DNA from: Paenibacillus sp. V4I7
GTDB lineage: Bacteria > Bacillota > Bacilli > Paenibacillales > NBRC-103111
Reading direction: 5' to 3'
Assembly: GCF_030817275.1 (NCBI RefSeq)
Contig: NZ_JAUSZD010000002.1
Location: 682,001 to 746,000 of the forward strand
DNA: 64,000 nucleotides
Below are positions 1 to 8,003 of the stretch, in pieces; within the stretch, counting starts at the first letter, position 1; each line of letters starts with the position of its first letter. The translations under genes were made by a program, and so were the position numbers. The notes under the pieces are model-generated. The model saw only the letters and a program-made list of their open reading frames with translations. It ran no database searches and had not been told where the DNA came from.

Positions 1-133
1 GATCAAATGTTGGTTGCGTCGTATGTACTTGCTGAGCTTGCGACTTGCTCGTTCTTTCAAGCAGGATACTCAGTTGTTCTTCGAGTTCTTTGACCTTCAA
101 TTCCAGTGCCTCAACACGTGACTCCAAATGCAT
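1..133 (-). CDS. Small coiled-coil protein, N-terminal part (runs off left edge)
   Basis: An open frame of 44 codons runs leftwards from the ATG at 131-133 and leaves the window. The visible residues form a Leu/Glu/Lys heptad-like helix (LESRVEALELKVKELEEQL) followed by a polar Ser/Gln/Thr stretch, so the product looks like a short coiled coil. The start is well fixed by a ribosome site GGGAGGG at 139-145, five bases upstream. It is divergent from the germination cluster. I do not recognise the family, and the C-terminus is not visible. The strong ribosome site and amphipathic pattern argue that it is real despite its short visible length. Confidence 0.6.
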   Translation of the reverse strand, partial: MHLESRVEALELKVKELEEQLSILLERTSKSQAQQVHTTQPTFD

Positions 134-265
134 AAAAGCCCTCCCTTTTATCTATACTTTAATCCTAATCATGATGTGAAACAATTAGAAAATCCATATC
201 TTGTTAATGATTCTTGGGAATATGGGAATAGTATCATTAAATGGAATCACCAGGTGAGGGAATTT

Positions 266-1366
266 ATGTTGAAAGACGTTAAAATATCAGTACGCCAATT
301 TACTGTACTTGTGATTATCTATACGATTGGGACGACAATCCTGCTTATTCCATCGGGGCTTGCTGCTGATGCCAAACAAGATGCATGGCTCGCAGCTATA
401 TTGGGAGTTGTCCTAAATTTGTTAGTCGTTTGCTTATACAACAGGGTTAGTGATTCTTTTCCCGACATGACGTTAGTTCAATATAATGAAAAAGTGTTTG
501 GTAAATGGCTGGGAAAACTACTCTCCTTATTTTTTATTTTATTTTCTTTTGTCGGAGCAACTACAGTTTTGTTCGATCTAGGAAATTTTATTAACACGCA
601 AGTGATGCCTGATACGCCTATTCAAGCTATCAATATTATTTATGCTCTCGTTGTTGTGATGGGGGTGCGGCTTGGACTTGAAACCTTAATTCGTGCTGCA
701 GAGATTTTTTTTCCGTGGATCATAATGCTATTTATTATTTTGGTCCTATGTCTTTTACCGGAGGTTCGAATTGAAAAGCTGCAGCCCATGTTCACAACTG
801 GAGTAAAACCCTTGATAAAAGGAGCCTTATCGGTGGCGGGTACTGCTTCACTTCCTTTTATCGTTCTATTCATGGTGTTCCCTGCTCATGTCAATCAATA
901 TCGCAAAGCAAAAAAAGCTTTTCTGATTGCTACCTTACTAGGTGGAGTGTTCTTCGTCATTATCACCTTTTTATGCATATCGGTATTAGGAGTTCAAATG
1001 ACAGAAAGACATATGTATCCAAGCTATGCTTTGGCCAAACAGATCAGCATTGGTAATTTTTTGGAACGTGTTGAAATCCTTATAGCGGGAATATGGTTTC
1101 TAACTGTTTACTATAAGACAACCATCTATTTTTATGGTTTTGTTATAGGACTAGCACAATTTTTAAATATGGCAAATTATCGCCCGCTCGTTTTACCTTT
1201 AGGAATGATTCTGGTTGTTTATTCGCTTGTGGTCTATCCCAATGTTGCCTATTTGGCAGAATTTGATAACAAAATTTGGGTTCCCTACGCTCTAACCATG
1301 GGGCTCCTATACCCGGTTCTCATACTAGGGGTTGCCGCAATTCGAAAGTCACTAACAAAGAACTAA
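266..1366 (+). CDS. Spore germination permease, GerB (GerAB/GerKB) family
   Basis: Integral membrane B subunit of a GerA-type nutrient germinant receptor in the spore inner membrane. The 366-residue product is the usual length for the family and shows about ten hydrophobic segments, starting with ISVRQFTVLVIIYTIGTTIL. The longer frame opening at 128 is not used: its first 46 residues are unlike the family, it overlaps the leftward gene's start, and the ATG at 266 has GGTGAGGG five bases upstream. It is the first of five co-directional genes (B-A-C-D-B) and resembles the second permease at 4449 along its whole length (shared QDAWLAAILGV-, PDTP-, ERxE-type blocks). B subunits are related to APC-type amino acid transporters and are thought to bind the germinant. 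Confidence 0.9.
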   Translation: MLKDVKISVRQFTVLVIIYTIGTTILLIPSGLAADAKQDAWLAAILGVVLNLLVVCLYNRVSDSFPDMTLVQYNEKVFGKWLGKLLSLFFILFSFVGATTVLFDLGNFINTQVMPDTPIQAINIIYALVVVMGVRLGLETLIRAAEIFFPWIIMLFIILVLCLLPEVRIEKLQPMFTTGVKPLIKGALSVAGTASLPFIVLFMVFPAHVNQYRKAKKAFLIATLLGGVFFVIITFLCISVLGVQMTERHMYPSYALAKQISIGNFLERVEILIAGIWFLTVYYKTTIYFYGFVIGLAQFLNMANYRPLVLPLGMILVVYSLVVYPNVAYLAEFDNKIWVPYALTMGLLYPVLILGVAAIRKSLTKN

Positions 1367-1391
1367 GATCACTTGAATAGGGGGCGAATTC

Positions 1392-2960
1392 GTGGAGTTT
1401 ATTAAAAAAATTCTTAAGAATAATTATAACAACTCAACTGATGCTCGGTTCAATCAGAGTGGCTTCTCAATTTCAAAGGAATTACTCGAGGGGTCCCTTG
1501 ATCTTAACTTCGACAAAGTCAAGAAAGCCTTTGGAAATAGTAGCGATCTCATTACGCAGACCATACATCTGAATGACGCAGATCCGGTACAAATAGGAGT
1601 CATTTACATGAATGGACTGATTAGTCCAATCGCTATTCAAACCCTGCTTACCGAAAATCTAAAAGTTGATTCATGTGAGTTCCCGCTGGACGCTTTAAGA
1701 AGTTCAGTGAGCACCCTCGGTCAAGTTCGCGAAATTCCTGATTTTGATACCTTATATCAATCTATTTTATCGGGGTTAACGGTTATTTTACTGGATGGAT
1801 ATGTACAGGGGTTAGCGGCGAATACACAGGGCGGGGAACATCGTTCCGTTGAAGAACCAACGACTCAATCAGTCGTAAGGGGACCTCGGGAAGGGTTTAC
1901 TGAGCTGTTAAGCACCAACGCCGCGCTGATCAGACGTAAAATAAAAGACCCCAACTTATGGATGGAATCCATGACAATCGGGCGTGTGACGAAAACGGAC
2001 GTCGCCATCATGTATATGAATGGCATTGTGAATGACAAGTTGGTGGCGGAAGCAAGAATTCGGCTTGGGCGCATTGATATTGATGCGATTTTTGAAAGTG
2101 CCAATATTGAAGAGTTGATCCAAGACGAAACATACACCCCATTCCCTACTCTGTACAATACGGAACGCCCTGATGTTATTGCCGCAGGCTTAATGGAAGG
2201 ACGTATTGCTATTCTTGTCGATGGCACTCCCTTTGTGCTTATGGCACCTGCGTTATTCACTCAATTTTATCAATCTGCTGAGGATTATTACCAACGCGCG
2301 GATTTTGCAACACTCCTTCGTTTACTACGTTATGTATGTTTTTTCATCTCGTTGTTGGCTCCATCGCTATATATTGCCATAACCACCTTTCACCAAGAAC
2401 TGCTGCCTTCCTCACTTCTGATCAGTTTAGCCGCTCAAAGAGAAGGAATCCCTTTCCCAGCTTTTATCGAAGCGGTCGTCATGGAAATCACCTTCGAAAT
2501 CCTTCGAGAAGCCGGTGTGAGGTTGCCGAAGACTGTCGGACAAGCTGTTTCCATTGTAGGAGCACTAGTCATCGGGCAAGCCGCAGTAGAAGCAGGTTTG
2601 GTATCTCCGGCGATGGTTATCATCGTGGCCATCACGGCCATTTCCAATTTTGTCATTCCTTCATTCAATATGGGGATAACGATTCGAATTTTGAGATTTC
2701 TTTTAATGCTTATCGCGGCATCTTTTGGTTTATATGGCGTTACAGTGGGGCTTATCGCTATTGTTCTTCATTTGTGCAGTTTAAGGTCCTTCGGAATTCC
2801 GTATATGTCGCCAATGGCACCCTTTATCCTAGCGGATCAGAAAGATACGATTTTTCGTTTGCCGCAATGGGCATTACATGAAAGGCCTCGACTCATCAGT
2901 CAAAAAAATAACATTCGAGAGAACAATGCTTCTTCAAATAAGCCTGAACCCAGGCCCTAG
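1392..2960 (+). CDS. Spore germination protein, GerA (GerAA/GerKA) family
   Basis: A subunit of the germinant receptor. The 522-residue protein has a long hydrophilic N-terminal half (about residues 1-300, the cytosolic GerA domains) and a membrane half with several hydrophobic segments from about residue 310 to 465. The characteristic family block around residues 353-380 (PFPAFIEAVVMEITFEILRE) is intact. It starts with GTG 26 bases after the permease stop, with AGGGGGCG upstream. The C-terminal tail is charged. The family forms a cation-release channel that opens when amino acids or sugars are sensed. Expression is expected in the forespore (sigma-G), but I could not identify a convincing sigma-G promoter upstream of the cluster. 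Confidence 0.95.
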   Translation: MEFIKKILKNNYNNSTDARFNQSGFSISKELLEGSLDLNFDKVKKAFGNSSDLITQTIHLNDADPVQIGVIYMNGLISPIAIQTLLTENLKVDSCEFPLDALRSSVSTLGQVREIPDFDTLYQSILSGLTVILLDGYVQGLAANTQGGEHRSVEEPTTQSVVRGPREGFTELLSTNAALIRRKIKDPNLWMESMTIGRVTKTDVAIMYMNGIVNDKLVAEARIRLGRIDIDAIFESANIEELIQDETYTPFPTLYNTERPDVIAAGLMEGRIAILVDGTPFVLMAPALFTQFYQSAEDYYQRADFATLLRLLRYVCFFISLLAPSLYIAITTFHQELLPSSLLISLAAQREGIPFPAFIEAVVMEITFEILREAGVRLPKTVGQAVSIVGALVIGQAAVEAGLVSPAMVIIVAITAISNFVIPSFNMGITIRILRFLLMLIAASFGLYGVTVGLIAIVLHLCSLRSFGIPYMSPMAPFILADQKDTIFRLPQWALHERPRLISQKNNIRENNASSNKPEPRP

Positions 2961-2974
2961 ATAAAGGAGTCATC

Positions 2975-4174
2975 ATGCGAAGATGTGTCATGCTTTTCAT
3001 TGGTTTGTTTATTATGATTGGCTTACTCACGGGATGTTGGAGTCGGCGCGAGCTTAATGATATCGCCATATCGGTTGGAATGGGTTTTGATAAAAAAGAT
3101 GATCAAGTGCAGGTGACGATTCAAATTGTTAACCCTGCTGAAGTGGCTTCAAGTAAGGGCGGGGTCGGACTGGCTGCGCCTGTCAGCACTTTTCAAGCTA
3201 CATCCAAAACCATTTTTGAAGCATTAAGAAAAATTACCACACAGAGTCCAAGAAAGGTGTACTCTTCTCATCTTCGGATTCTTGTGATTAGCGAAGAATT
3301 GGCTAGAGAAGGGATTACGCCGATACTGGATGGGATTTCAAGGAATCATGAAATGCGAGCTGATTTCAATATTGTTGTAGCCAGAGGAACAACGGCTGCG
3401 AATATATTAAATATCCTTACACCTATTGAGAAAATTCCCTCAAATAAAATGTTTAAAACTTTAGAGTTGTCCGAACAGCTTTGGGCGCCTTCGGTTAAAG
3501 TAAAATTAAATACGTTAATTTCCGATCTGCAAACAGAAGGAAAAGATCCTGTATTAACAGGCATACAAATCAACGGAGATCCGAGTAAAAGTGAAAATAA
3601 AAGTAATGTGAATCGAACAGCCCCTTTTGCATTCTTGCAATATTCGGGTGTAGCCATTTTTAAAAAGGACAAACTTATCGGTTGGCTTAATGAAAAAGAA
3701 AGCAAAGGCTACAATTATATTTTAGACAACGTTAAGAGCACGATCGGACATATAACTTGTCCAACGGGCGGGATTATAGCCGTAGAAGTGGTACGAGCGA
3801 AAACGAGAATGAAAGGAAAAGTGGAGAACGGCAAGCCGCAAATTAATGTTGATGTTTTTGTTGAGCAGAATGTGGGTGAAGTCCAATGCAAGATCGATCT
3901 TCTCGATCCTCAGACCATTGAAGAACTGGAGAAATTATCGGAAAAAGAGGTGAAAACCATTATCGAATCGACGATTCAAAAAGCAAGAAAATATAATGTG
4001 GATATTTTCGGCTTTGGTGAAGCGATTTATCGCGCGGCCCCCAAATATTGGAATAAGAACAAAGACAAATGGAAGGAAGAATTCCATGATTTACCTGTAC
4101 ATGTGAATACAGATGTGAAGATTCGTCGCCTGGGCACCGTAAGTGATCCTCTGGTACAAAATTCAAAGGAATGA
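2975..4174 (+). CDS. Spore germination lipoprotein, GerC (GerAC/GerKC) family
   Basis: C subunit of the germinant receptor, a lipoprotein on the outer face of the spore inner membrane. The 399-residue product begins with a short charged N-terminus, a hydrophobic stretch and a lipobox LLTGC, with the lipidated Cys at residue 21. WSRRELNDI directly after the Cys is typical of the Ger(x)C family, as is the C-terminal segment with FGFGEAIYRAAPKYWNK. AAAGGAG lies just before the ATG, and only 14 bases separate it from the A subunit, so the genes are co-transcribed. Prelipoprotein diacylglyceryl transferase would be needed for maturation. Confidence 0.95.
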   Translation: MRRCVMLFIGLFIMIGLLTGCWSRRELNDIAISVGMGFDKKDDQVQVTIQIVNPAEVASSKGGVGLAAPVSTFQATSKTIFEALRKITTQSPRKVYSSHLRILVISEELAREGITPILDGISRNHEMRADFNIVVARGTTAANILNILTPIEKIPSNKMFKTLELSEQLWAPSVKVKLNTLISDLQTEGKDPVLTGIQINGDPSKSENKSNVNRTAPFAFLQYSGVAIFKKDKLIGWLNEKESKGYNYILDNVKSTIGHITCPTGGIIAVEVVRAKTRMKGKVENGKPQINVDVFVEQNVGEVQCKIDLLDPQTIEELEKLSEKEVKTIIESTIQKARKYNVDIFGFGEAIYRAAPKYWNKNKDKWKEEFHDLPVHVNTDVKIRRLGTVSDPLVQNSKE

Positions 4175-4180
4175 TCAAAA

Positions 4181-4414
4181 ATGTGGACAATCGCTATGAT
4201 ACTATTGGTCTCTACGGCTATCGCGATGCTGGAGATCCCAAAGCTTAGGAAGAAAAGGCAGTATAAAGAATTCTTTATTTTTTGTTGTTTATTATTGCTC
4301 GGTACATTCCTGAGCATTGCCCAAAGTTTGCGTGTGAAGCTGCCCAACCCTCTAGATTTGATCACCTTTGTTTTTCAACCTTTTAGTGAGTTCATACTAA
4401 GGCTTTTGCAATAA
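4181..4414 (+). CDS. Small two-helix membrane protein, germinant receptor D-subunit-like
   Basis: A 77-residue protein with two hydrophobic segments (about residues 1-18 and 29-48) separated by a strongly basic loop (KLRKKRQYK). It lies 6 bases after the C-subunit gene and 34 before the second permease, in the same direction. Small two-helix D proteins of this size and position are known in other ger operons and modulate germination rate. Assignment here rests on size, topology and position rather than on a recognised motif. The start is the first ATG after the gerC stop; the ribosome site is weak, suggesting translational coupling. Confidence 0.65.
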   Translation: MWTIAMILLVSTAIAMLEIPKLRKKRQYKEFFIFCCLLLLGTFLSIAQSLRVKLPNPLDLITFVFQPFSEFILRLLQ

Positions 4415-4448
4415 ATTAGATAGAACGAGAGGAGGGAACAATAAAGAA

Positions 4449-5534
4449 ATGGAAAATGGTATTATTGGTATCCGACAATTCACCATTCTAGTCACACTAT
4501 TTACGGTTGGAAGTTCCATATTAATATCTCCAGCAGGCCTCACCGTGGAAGCAAAGCAAGATGCATGGATAGCCGCCATTCTGGGAGTAAGTATTGGATT
4601 ACTGACAGTCTACTTATATAGTGCATTGGTAAGGCAATTTCCTAAGCAAACTTTGGTGGAGATGTGCGAGGCTATTTTCGGCATTTGGATAGGGAAAATA
4701 GTTACCTTACTTTATTTTAGCTTCTTTTTCCTCCTTGCTGCTCTTGTATTGCGAAACATTGGCGACTTTATGACAACTCAGGTTCTCCCAGATACACCGC
4801 TTCAGTTTACAATCATGATATTTCTCGCAGCTGTAATTATGGCAAATTGGCACGGTCTTGAAACCATTGCGCGTGCCGGGGAAATTTTTTTCCCTTGGGT
4901 TATGATTTTCTTTTGTGCTATGGTCATTTTTCTGCTGCCTCAGATCCGACTCGTTCAACTTGAACCTTATTTTGGCGGAGGCTTTAAGCCTATTATCAGA
5001 GCGAGCTTACCCTTTATCGGAACCCCATTTATGGAACTTATCGTATTATTGATGGTTATTCCTTATGTGAATTGCGCCCAAAAAGCTAATAAAGCATTTC
5101 TTATGGGAACGATGATCGCGGGAGTCATATTGATCATTATATCCCTGATATCGATTCTGGTTCTTGGTGCAGGCACGACTGCAAGGCAAATGTATCCAAG
5201 CTATGACTTGGCTAAAATGATCAGTATTGGAGGATTTTTGGAAAGATTGGAAGTCATTATGGCGGGAATCTGGTTTATCACAATATTCTTCAAGCTTACG
5301 ATTTGTTTTTATGCTTCAGCCCTTAGTCTCGCTCAAATTATGAAGATGAAAGAAATTCGTCCCCTGCTCTTCCCTTTAGGGATGATTATGATCGTTTTAT
5401 CCATTGTGTCATACCCAAATACAAGCTACTTTCTTAACTTTGTTTCTAAAATATGGTTTACCTACGCTTGCACATTTGGATTTCTGATACCTGTGTGTAT
5501 GATTGGTACAGCCGTCATACGAAAGAGAGTATAA
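4449..5534 (+). CDS. Second spore germination permease, GerB family
   Basis: A second B subunit of 361 residues with about ten predicted membrane helices, closely similar to the permease at 266 (shared IRQFTILVTLFTVGSSILI-type start, QDAWIAAILGV, QVLPDTPLQ, MYPSYDLAKMISIGGFLERLE). GGAGGG lies about 12 bases before the ATG. It ends the five-gene cluster. Having two paralogous B subunits in one receptor operon suggests alternative receptor complexes with different ligand specificities sharing one A and one C subunit, but that is inference. After the stop there are about 45 bases before the next gene's ribosome site and no clear terminator. Confidence 0.9.
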   Translation: MENGIIGIRQFTILVTLFTVGSSILISPAGLTVEAKQDAWIAAILGVSIGLLTVYLYSALVRQFPKQTLVEMCEAIFGIWIGKIVTLLYFSFFFLLAALVLRNIGDFMTTQVLPDTPLQFTIMIFLAAVIMANWHGLETIARAGEIFFPWVMIFFCAMVIFLLPQIRLVQLEPYFGGGFKPIIRASLPFIGTPFMELIVLLMVIPYVNCAQKANKAFLMGTMIAGVILIIISLISILVLGAGTTARQMYPSYDLAKMISIGGFLERLEVIMAGIWFITIFFKLTICFYASALSLAQIMKMKEIRPLLFPLGMIMIVLSIVSYPNTSYFLNFVSKIWFTYACTFGFLIPVCMIGTAVIRKRV

Positions 5535-5593
5535 TTAAAAACACGAGCAACTATGCTACAATATCATAAACAACCAATAGGAGATGACTTCAA

Positions 5594-5872
5594 ATGACTG
5601 AGCAATTAAACGAGCAAGAGCTTCTACAATTCATCGTAGAAAAAACGAAGGCTGATACTCAGCAAATTCAGCTAGTGTTGCAATATGAGAAAGCTTTTAT
5701 TAGTAAAGCAGAAGAAAATGCCAAAGGGGAAGTGGATATTGATAGCGATGAACTGATCGATCATATTCTGGGCAGACCCGATGTGAAATTGACAGAACTG
5801 ACGGTAGATACCATTTTGGAAGCTGAGATGGACTATTTAATGAAAAAGGGGTTTGCCGGATACATCGATTGA
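5594..5872 (+). CDS. Small acidic protein of unknown function
   Basis: A 92-residue, Glu/Asp-rich, apparently soluble protein with no Cys, no signal peptide and no hydrophobic segment. Helical amphipathic stretches cover most of it, with a run EVDIDSDELIDHILG in the middle. AATAGGAG precedes the ATG by 8-10 bases. It sits 59 bases after the second germination permease, has its own ribosome site and is followed by a terminator. I do not recognise the family. Its position might suggest a spore role, but nothing in the sequence shows it. Alternating helices and acidic character would suit a small protein-binding or nucleoid-associated factor. Confidence 0.6.
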   Translation: MTEQLNEQELLQFIVEKTKADTQQIQLVLQYEKAFISKAEENAKGEVDIDSDELIDHILGRPDVKLTELTVDTILEAEMDYLMKKGFAGYID

Positions 5873-5886
5873 ATATATGGTAAAAA

Positions 5887-5919
5887 AGAACGGACACCTT
5901 CGAAAGAGGTGTTCTTTTT
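5887..5919 (+). terminator. Rho-independent terminator after the small acidic protein gene
   Basis: Inverted repeat ACACCT / AGGTGT around a TCGAAAG loop, extended by AAGAA / TTCTT across a small bulge and followed by TTCTTTTT. It closes the germination cluster. Confidence 0.8.
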
Positions 5920-5926
5920 GCATTAC

Positions 5927-6018
5927 TTAAAAGTTAATTAAATAACGCATATTGACATTATGGGAGCTTGATATGATAATAATTTAAGAGTTATTTATGT
6001 TATTTAGTTAACTTTTAA
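5927..6018 (+). promoter_or_regulatory. Promoter of the GH2 gene flanked by twin palindromic operators
   Basis: TTGACA (5952-5957), a 17-base spacer and GATAAT (5975-5980) form a good sigma-A promoter. Two near-identical sites flank it in opposite orientation: TTAAAAGTTAATTAAATAAC on the left (5927-5946) and GTTATTTAGTTAACTTTTAA on the right (5999-6018). They are reverse complements with one mismatch. Each core GTTA-N6-TAAC is itself a palindrome. This is the arrangement expected for a dimeric repressor bound on both sides of a promoter. The regulator is not next to the gene. Confidence 0.7.
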
Positions 6019-6046
6019 ATTAATTATATGGAGGCAATGATGACCG

Positions 6047-7804
6047 ATGACCAACCAACCAAGAGCTGAGTACCCTAGACCTCAATTTGTAAGAGATAGC
6101 TGGATCAACCTGAATGGCGAATGGGAATTTGAATTCGATGATGATCGTGTGGGCAGTAAAGAGAAGTGGCATTTAGGGAATAGAAAGTTATCCAAGACCA
6201 TTCAAGTGCCATTCGCTTTTCAAAGTAAATTGAGCGGCATTGGGAGTAATGAGTTTCACGATGTTGTCTGGTACCGCCGAGACCTAACTTTACCCGAAGC
6301 TTTTCAGAATAAGCGGATTCTTCTTCACTTTGGAGCGGTGGATTACGAAGCTTCGGTTTGGGTGAATGGGGTGCTAGTTGCTAAGCACGAAGGTGGGCAT
6401 ACCCCTTTCCATGCTGACATCACGGATGCGCTTCAGGCTGGGACGAATAAACTGGTTGTCAAAGCGGTGGATTATAGCAAAGATGTTACGCTGCCGAGAG
6501 GAAAGCAATATTGGCATACGGATTCCGCAAGTATTTTCTATACAAGGACGACAGGCATTTGGCAAACCGTGTGGATGGAAGCGGTATCTGCCGACGGCTA
6601 CTTGGACAAAGTGAAAATTACCCCGGATATCGATGAGAAACAAGTGGAATTCCAATTCTTTATCCAGGGTTCTGACTCAAGTGCCAAGCTACAGCTCAAA
6701 GTAGAGATTTCATTTAATGGAGAACTCGTTTCGGAAGATACGTATGGGATGAGAAGCAGCTCCGGGGCGAGAAAAATTCGCCTGAATGATTTCAACGATC
6801 ATGGGCTCGGAGCTTGGTGGACACCTGATCATCCGAATTTATATGACGTCACATTCACGCTGCTGGTTGATAATCAAGCTGTAGATGTGGTAACGAGTTA
6901 TTTCGGCATGCGTAAGGTATCCATCGAAGACGGTAAATTATGCTTGAACAACCGCCCTTATTTTTTGAAAATGGTTCTGGATCAGGGATATTTTCCAGAT
7001 GGCAATTTGACGCCGCCTAGTGATGAAGCGATCAAGCAAGATGTCGAATTAACGAAGGCAATGGGCTTTAACGGTGCGAGGAAACATCAAAAGCTGGAGG
7101 ATCCAAGATTTCTATATTGGTGCGATAAACTCGGATTAGTCGTCTGGAGCGAGGCTGCTAATGCGTACGAATATACAGAGAAGTATGTTAGTCGATTTAC
7201 GAATGAGTGGATTGGCTCTATCGAGCGCGATTACAATCATCCTTCCATTATTGCCTGGGTGCCCCTGAATGAGAGCTGGGGAGTGCCTAATATTCAAATC
7301 GATAAATTGCAGCAGCAGCATGCCTTGACCATGTATCATTTGACTAAATCGCTTGATCCGATGCGTCCGGTTGTGTCTAACGATGGTTGGGAGCTAGTGA
7401 AAACGGATCTGTTCACCATTCATGACTATGAGTGGCGTGAAGGTGTGCTGGAAGAGCGCTACAGTTCTATCGATAAAGCTGTTCATGCGATGCCAGCGAA
7501 TCGCCGCTTATTTGTTGAAGGCTTCCCTTATGAAGATCAGCCGATTCTTGTTACCGAATTTGGCGGTATTGCTTACAAGAAAAGCGAATGGGAAGGTTGG
7601 GGATATTCCGGGGCGGATAATGACGAGGATTATGAGAAAAAGCTGCGCGCTGTCATACGTCCTCTGTTAAACTCAGGCGTTGTACAGGGATACTGTTACA
7701 CGCAGTTAACCGACGTTGAGCAGGAAATTAACGGCCTTCTAACCTATGATAGAAAGCCGAAAATTCCTGTAGAAATCATTAAAGCTATTAATGATCGCAA
7801 GTAA
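6047..7804 (+). CDS. Glycoside hydrolase family 2 protein (beta-galactosidase/beta-glucuronidase-like)
   Basis: A 585-residue cytosolic (no signal peptide) GH2 enzyme. The order is an N-terminal jelly-roll sugar-binding domain (about 1-180, opening with WINLNGEWEFEFDD), an immunoglobulin-like domain (about 185-285) and a TIM barrel (about 295-580). The catalytic pair is present: acid/base Glu409 in WVPLNESWG and nucleophile Glu504 in ILVTEFGG. The length matches the short, 600-residue GH2 class. Substrate cannot be read from sequence: beta-galactosides, glucuronides or mannosides are all possible. The ATG at 6047 lies 12 bases after GGAGG. The promoter has twin operators, so expression is probably induced by the substrate. 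Its terminator was split by the insertion sequence that follows. Confidence 0.88.
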   Translation: MTNQPRAEYPRPQFVRDSWINLNGEWEFEFDDDRVGSKEKWHLGNRKLSKTIQVPFAFQSKLSGIGSNEFHDVVWYRRDLTLPEAFQNKRILLHFGAVDYEASVWVNGVLVAKHEGGHTPFHADITDALQAGTNKLVVKAVDYSKDVTLPRGKQYWHTDSASIFYTRTTGIWQTVWMEAVSADGYLDKVKITPDIDEKQVEFQFFIQGSDSSAKLQLKVEISFNGELVSEDTYGMRSSSGARKIRLNDFNDHGLGAWWTPDHPNLYDVTFTLLVDNQAVDVVTSYFGMRKVSIEDGKLCLNNRPYFLKMVLDQGYFPDGNLTPPSDEAIKQDVELTKAMGFNGARKHQKLEDPRFLYWCDKLGLVVWSEAANAYEYTEKYVSRFTNEWIGSIERDYNHPSIIAWVPLNESWGVPNIQIDKLQQQHALTMYHLTKSLDPMRPVVSNDGWELVKTDLFTIHDYEWREGVLEERYSSIDKAVHAMPANRRLFVEGFPYEDQPILVTEFGGIAYKKSEWEGWGYSGADNDEDYEKKLRAVIRPLLNSGVVQGYCYTQLTDVEQEINGLLTYDRKPKIPVEIIKAINDRK

Positions 7805-7827
7805 TCTGGCTTACACAGATTAAGATG

Positions 7828-7845
7828 AAAGGGAATCCTTCGGGG
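7828..7845 (+). other. Left half of the GH2 terminator, broken by the IS element
   Basis: AAAGGGAATCCTTCGGGG ends exactly at the IS left end; the missing right arm TTCCCTTTTT lies beyond the IS at 9504-9513. Removing the IS and one copy of the 10-bp repeat restores an 11-bp stem AAAGGGAATCC / GGGTTCCCTTT with a TTCG tetraloop and a T tract, a classical terminator. Confidence 0.85.
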
Positions 7846-7886
7846 CAATGTCATTAAGTTAAGGCGAAAGGCCAAAATCAAGAAAA

Positions 7887-7923
7887 AGAGCAGGTTATCG
7901 AAAAGATAACCCGCTCTTTTTTT
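7887..7923 (+). terminator. Terminator-like hairpin upstream of the transposase, inside the IS
   Basis: AGAGCAGGTTATC / GATAACCCGCTCT with one A-C mismatch, a GAAAA loop and a run of seven T. Such hairpins inside insertion sequences stop outside transcription from entering the transposase. Here it would also terminate GH2 transcripts in place of the broken terminator. Confidence 0.75.
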
Positions 7924-8003
7924 ACGTCCAAAAGAAAAAAGAACTTGACAAGCAGTTGGAAATGTGTGGCGAAGCCCCTTGAAAAAACGAGGAGGTTACG
8001 CCA

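Noticed and set aside
134-265. Sigma-G promoter for the germination cluster
   Set aside because: CATATCT at 195 and CATTAAA at 235 resemble -10 boxes, but neither has a suitable -35 at the right distance.
2336-2881. 181-codon frame inside the gerA gene
   Set aside because: It overlaps the clearly coding GerA frame, has Arg/Ser/His-rich composition typical of a shifted frame and no ribosome site.
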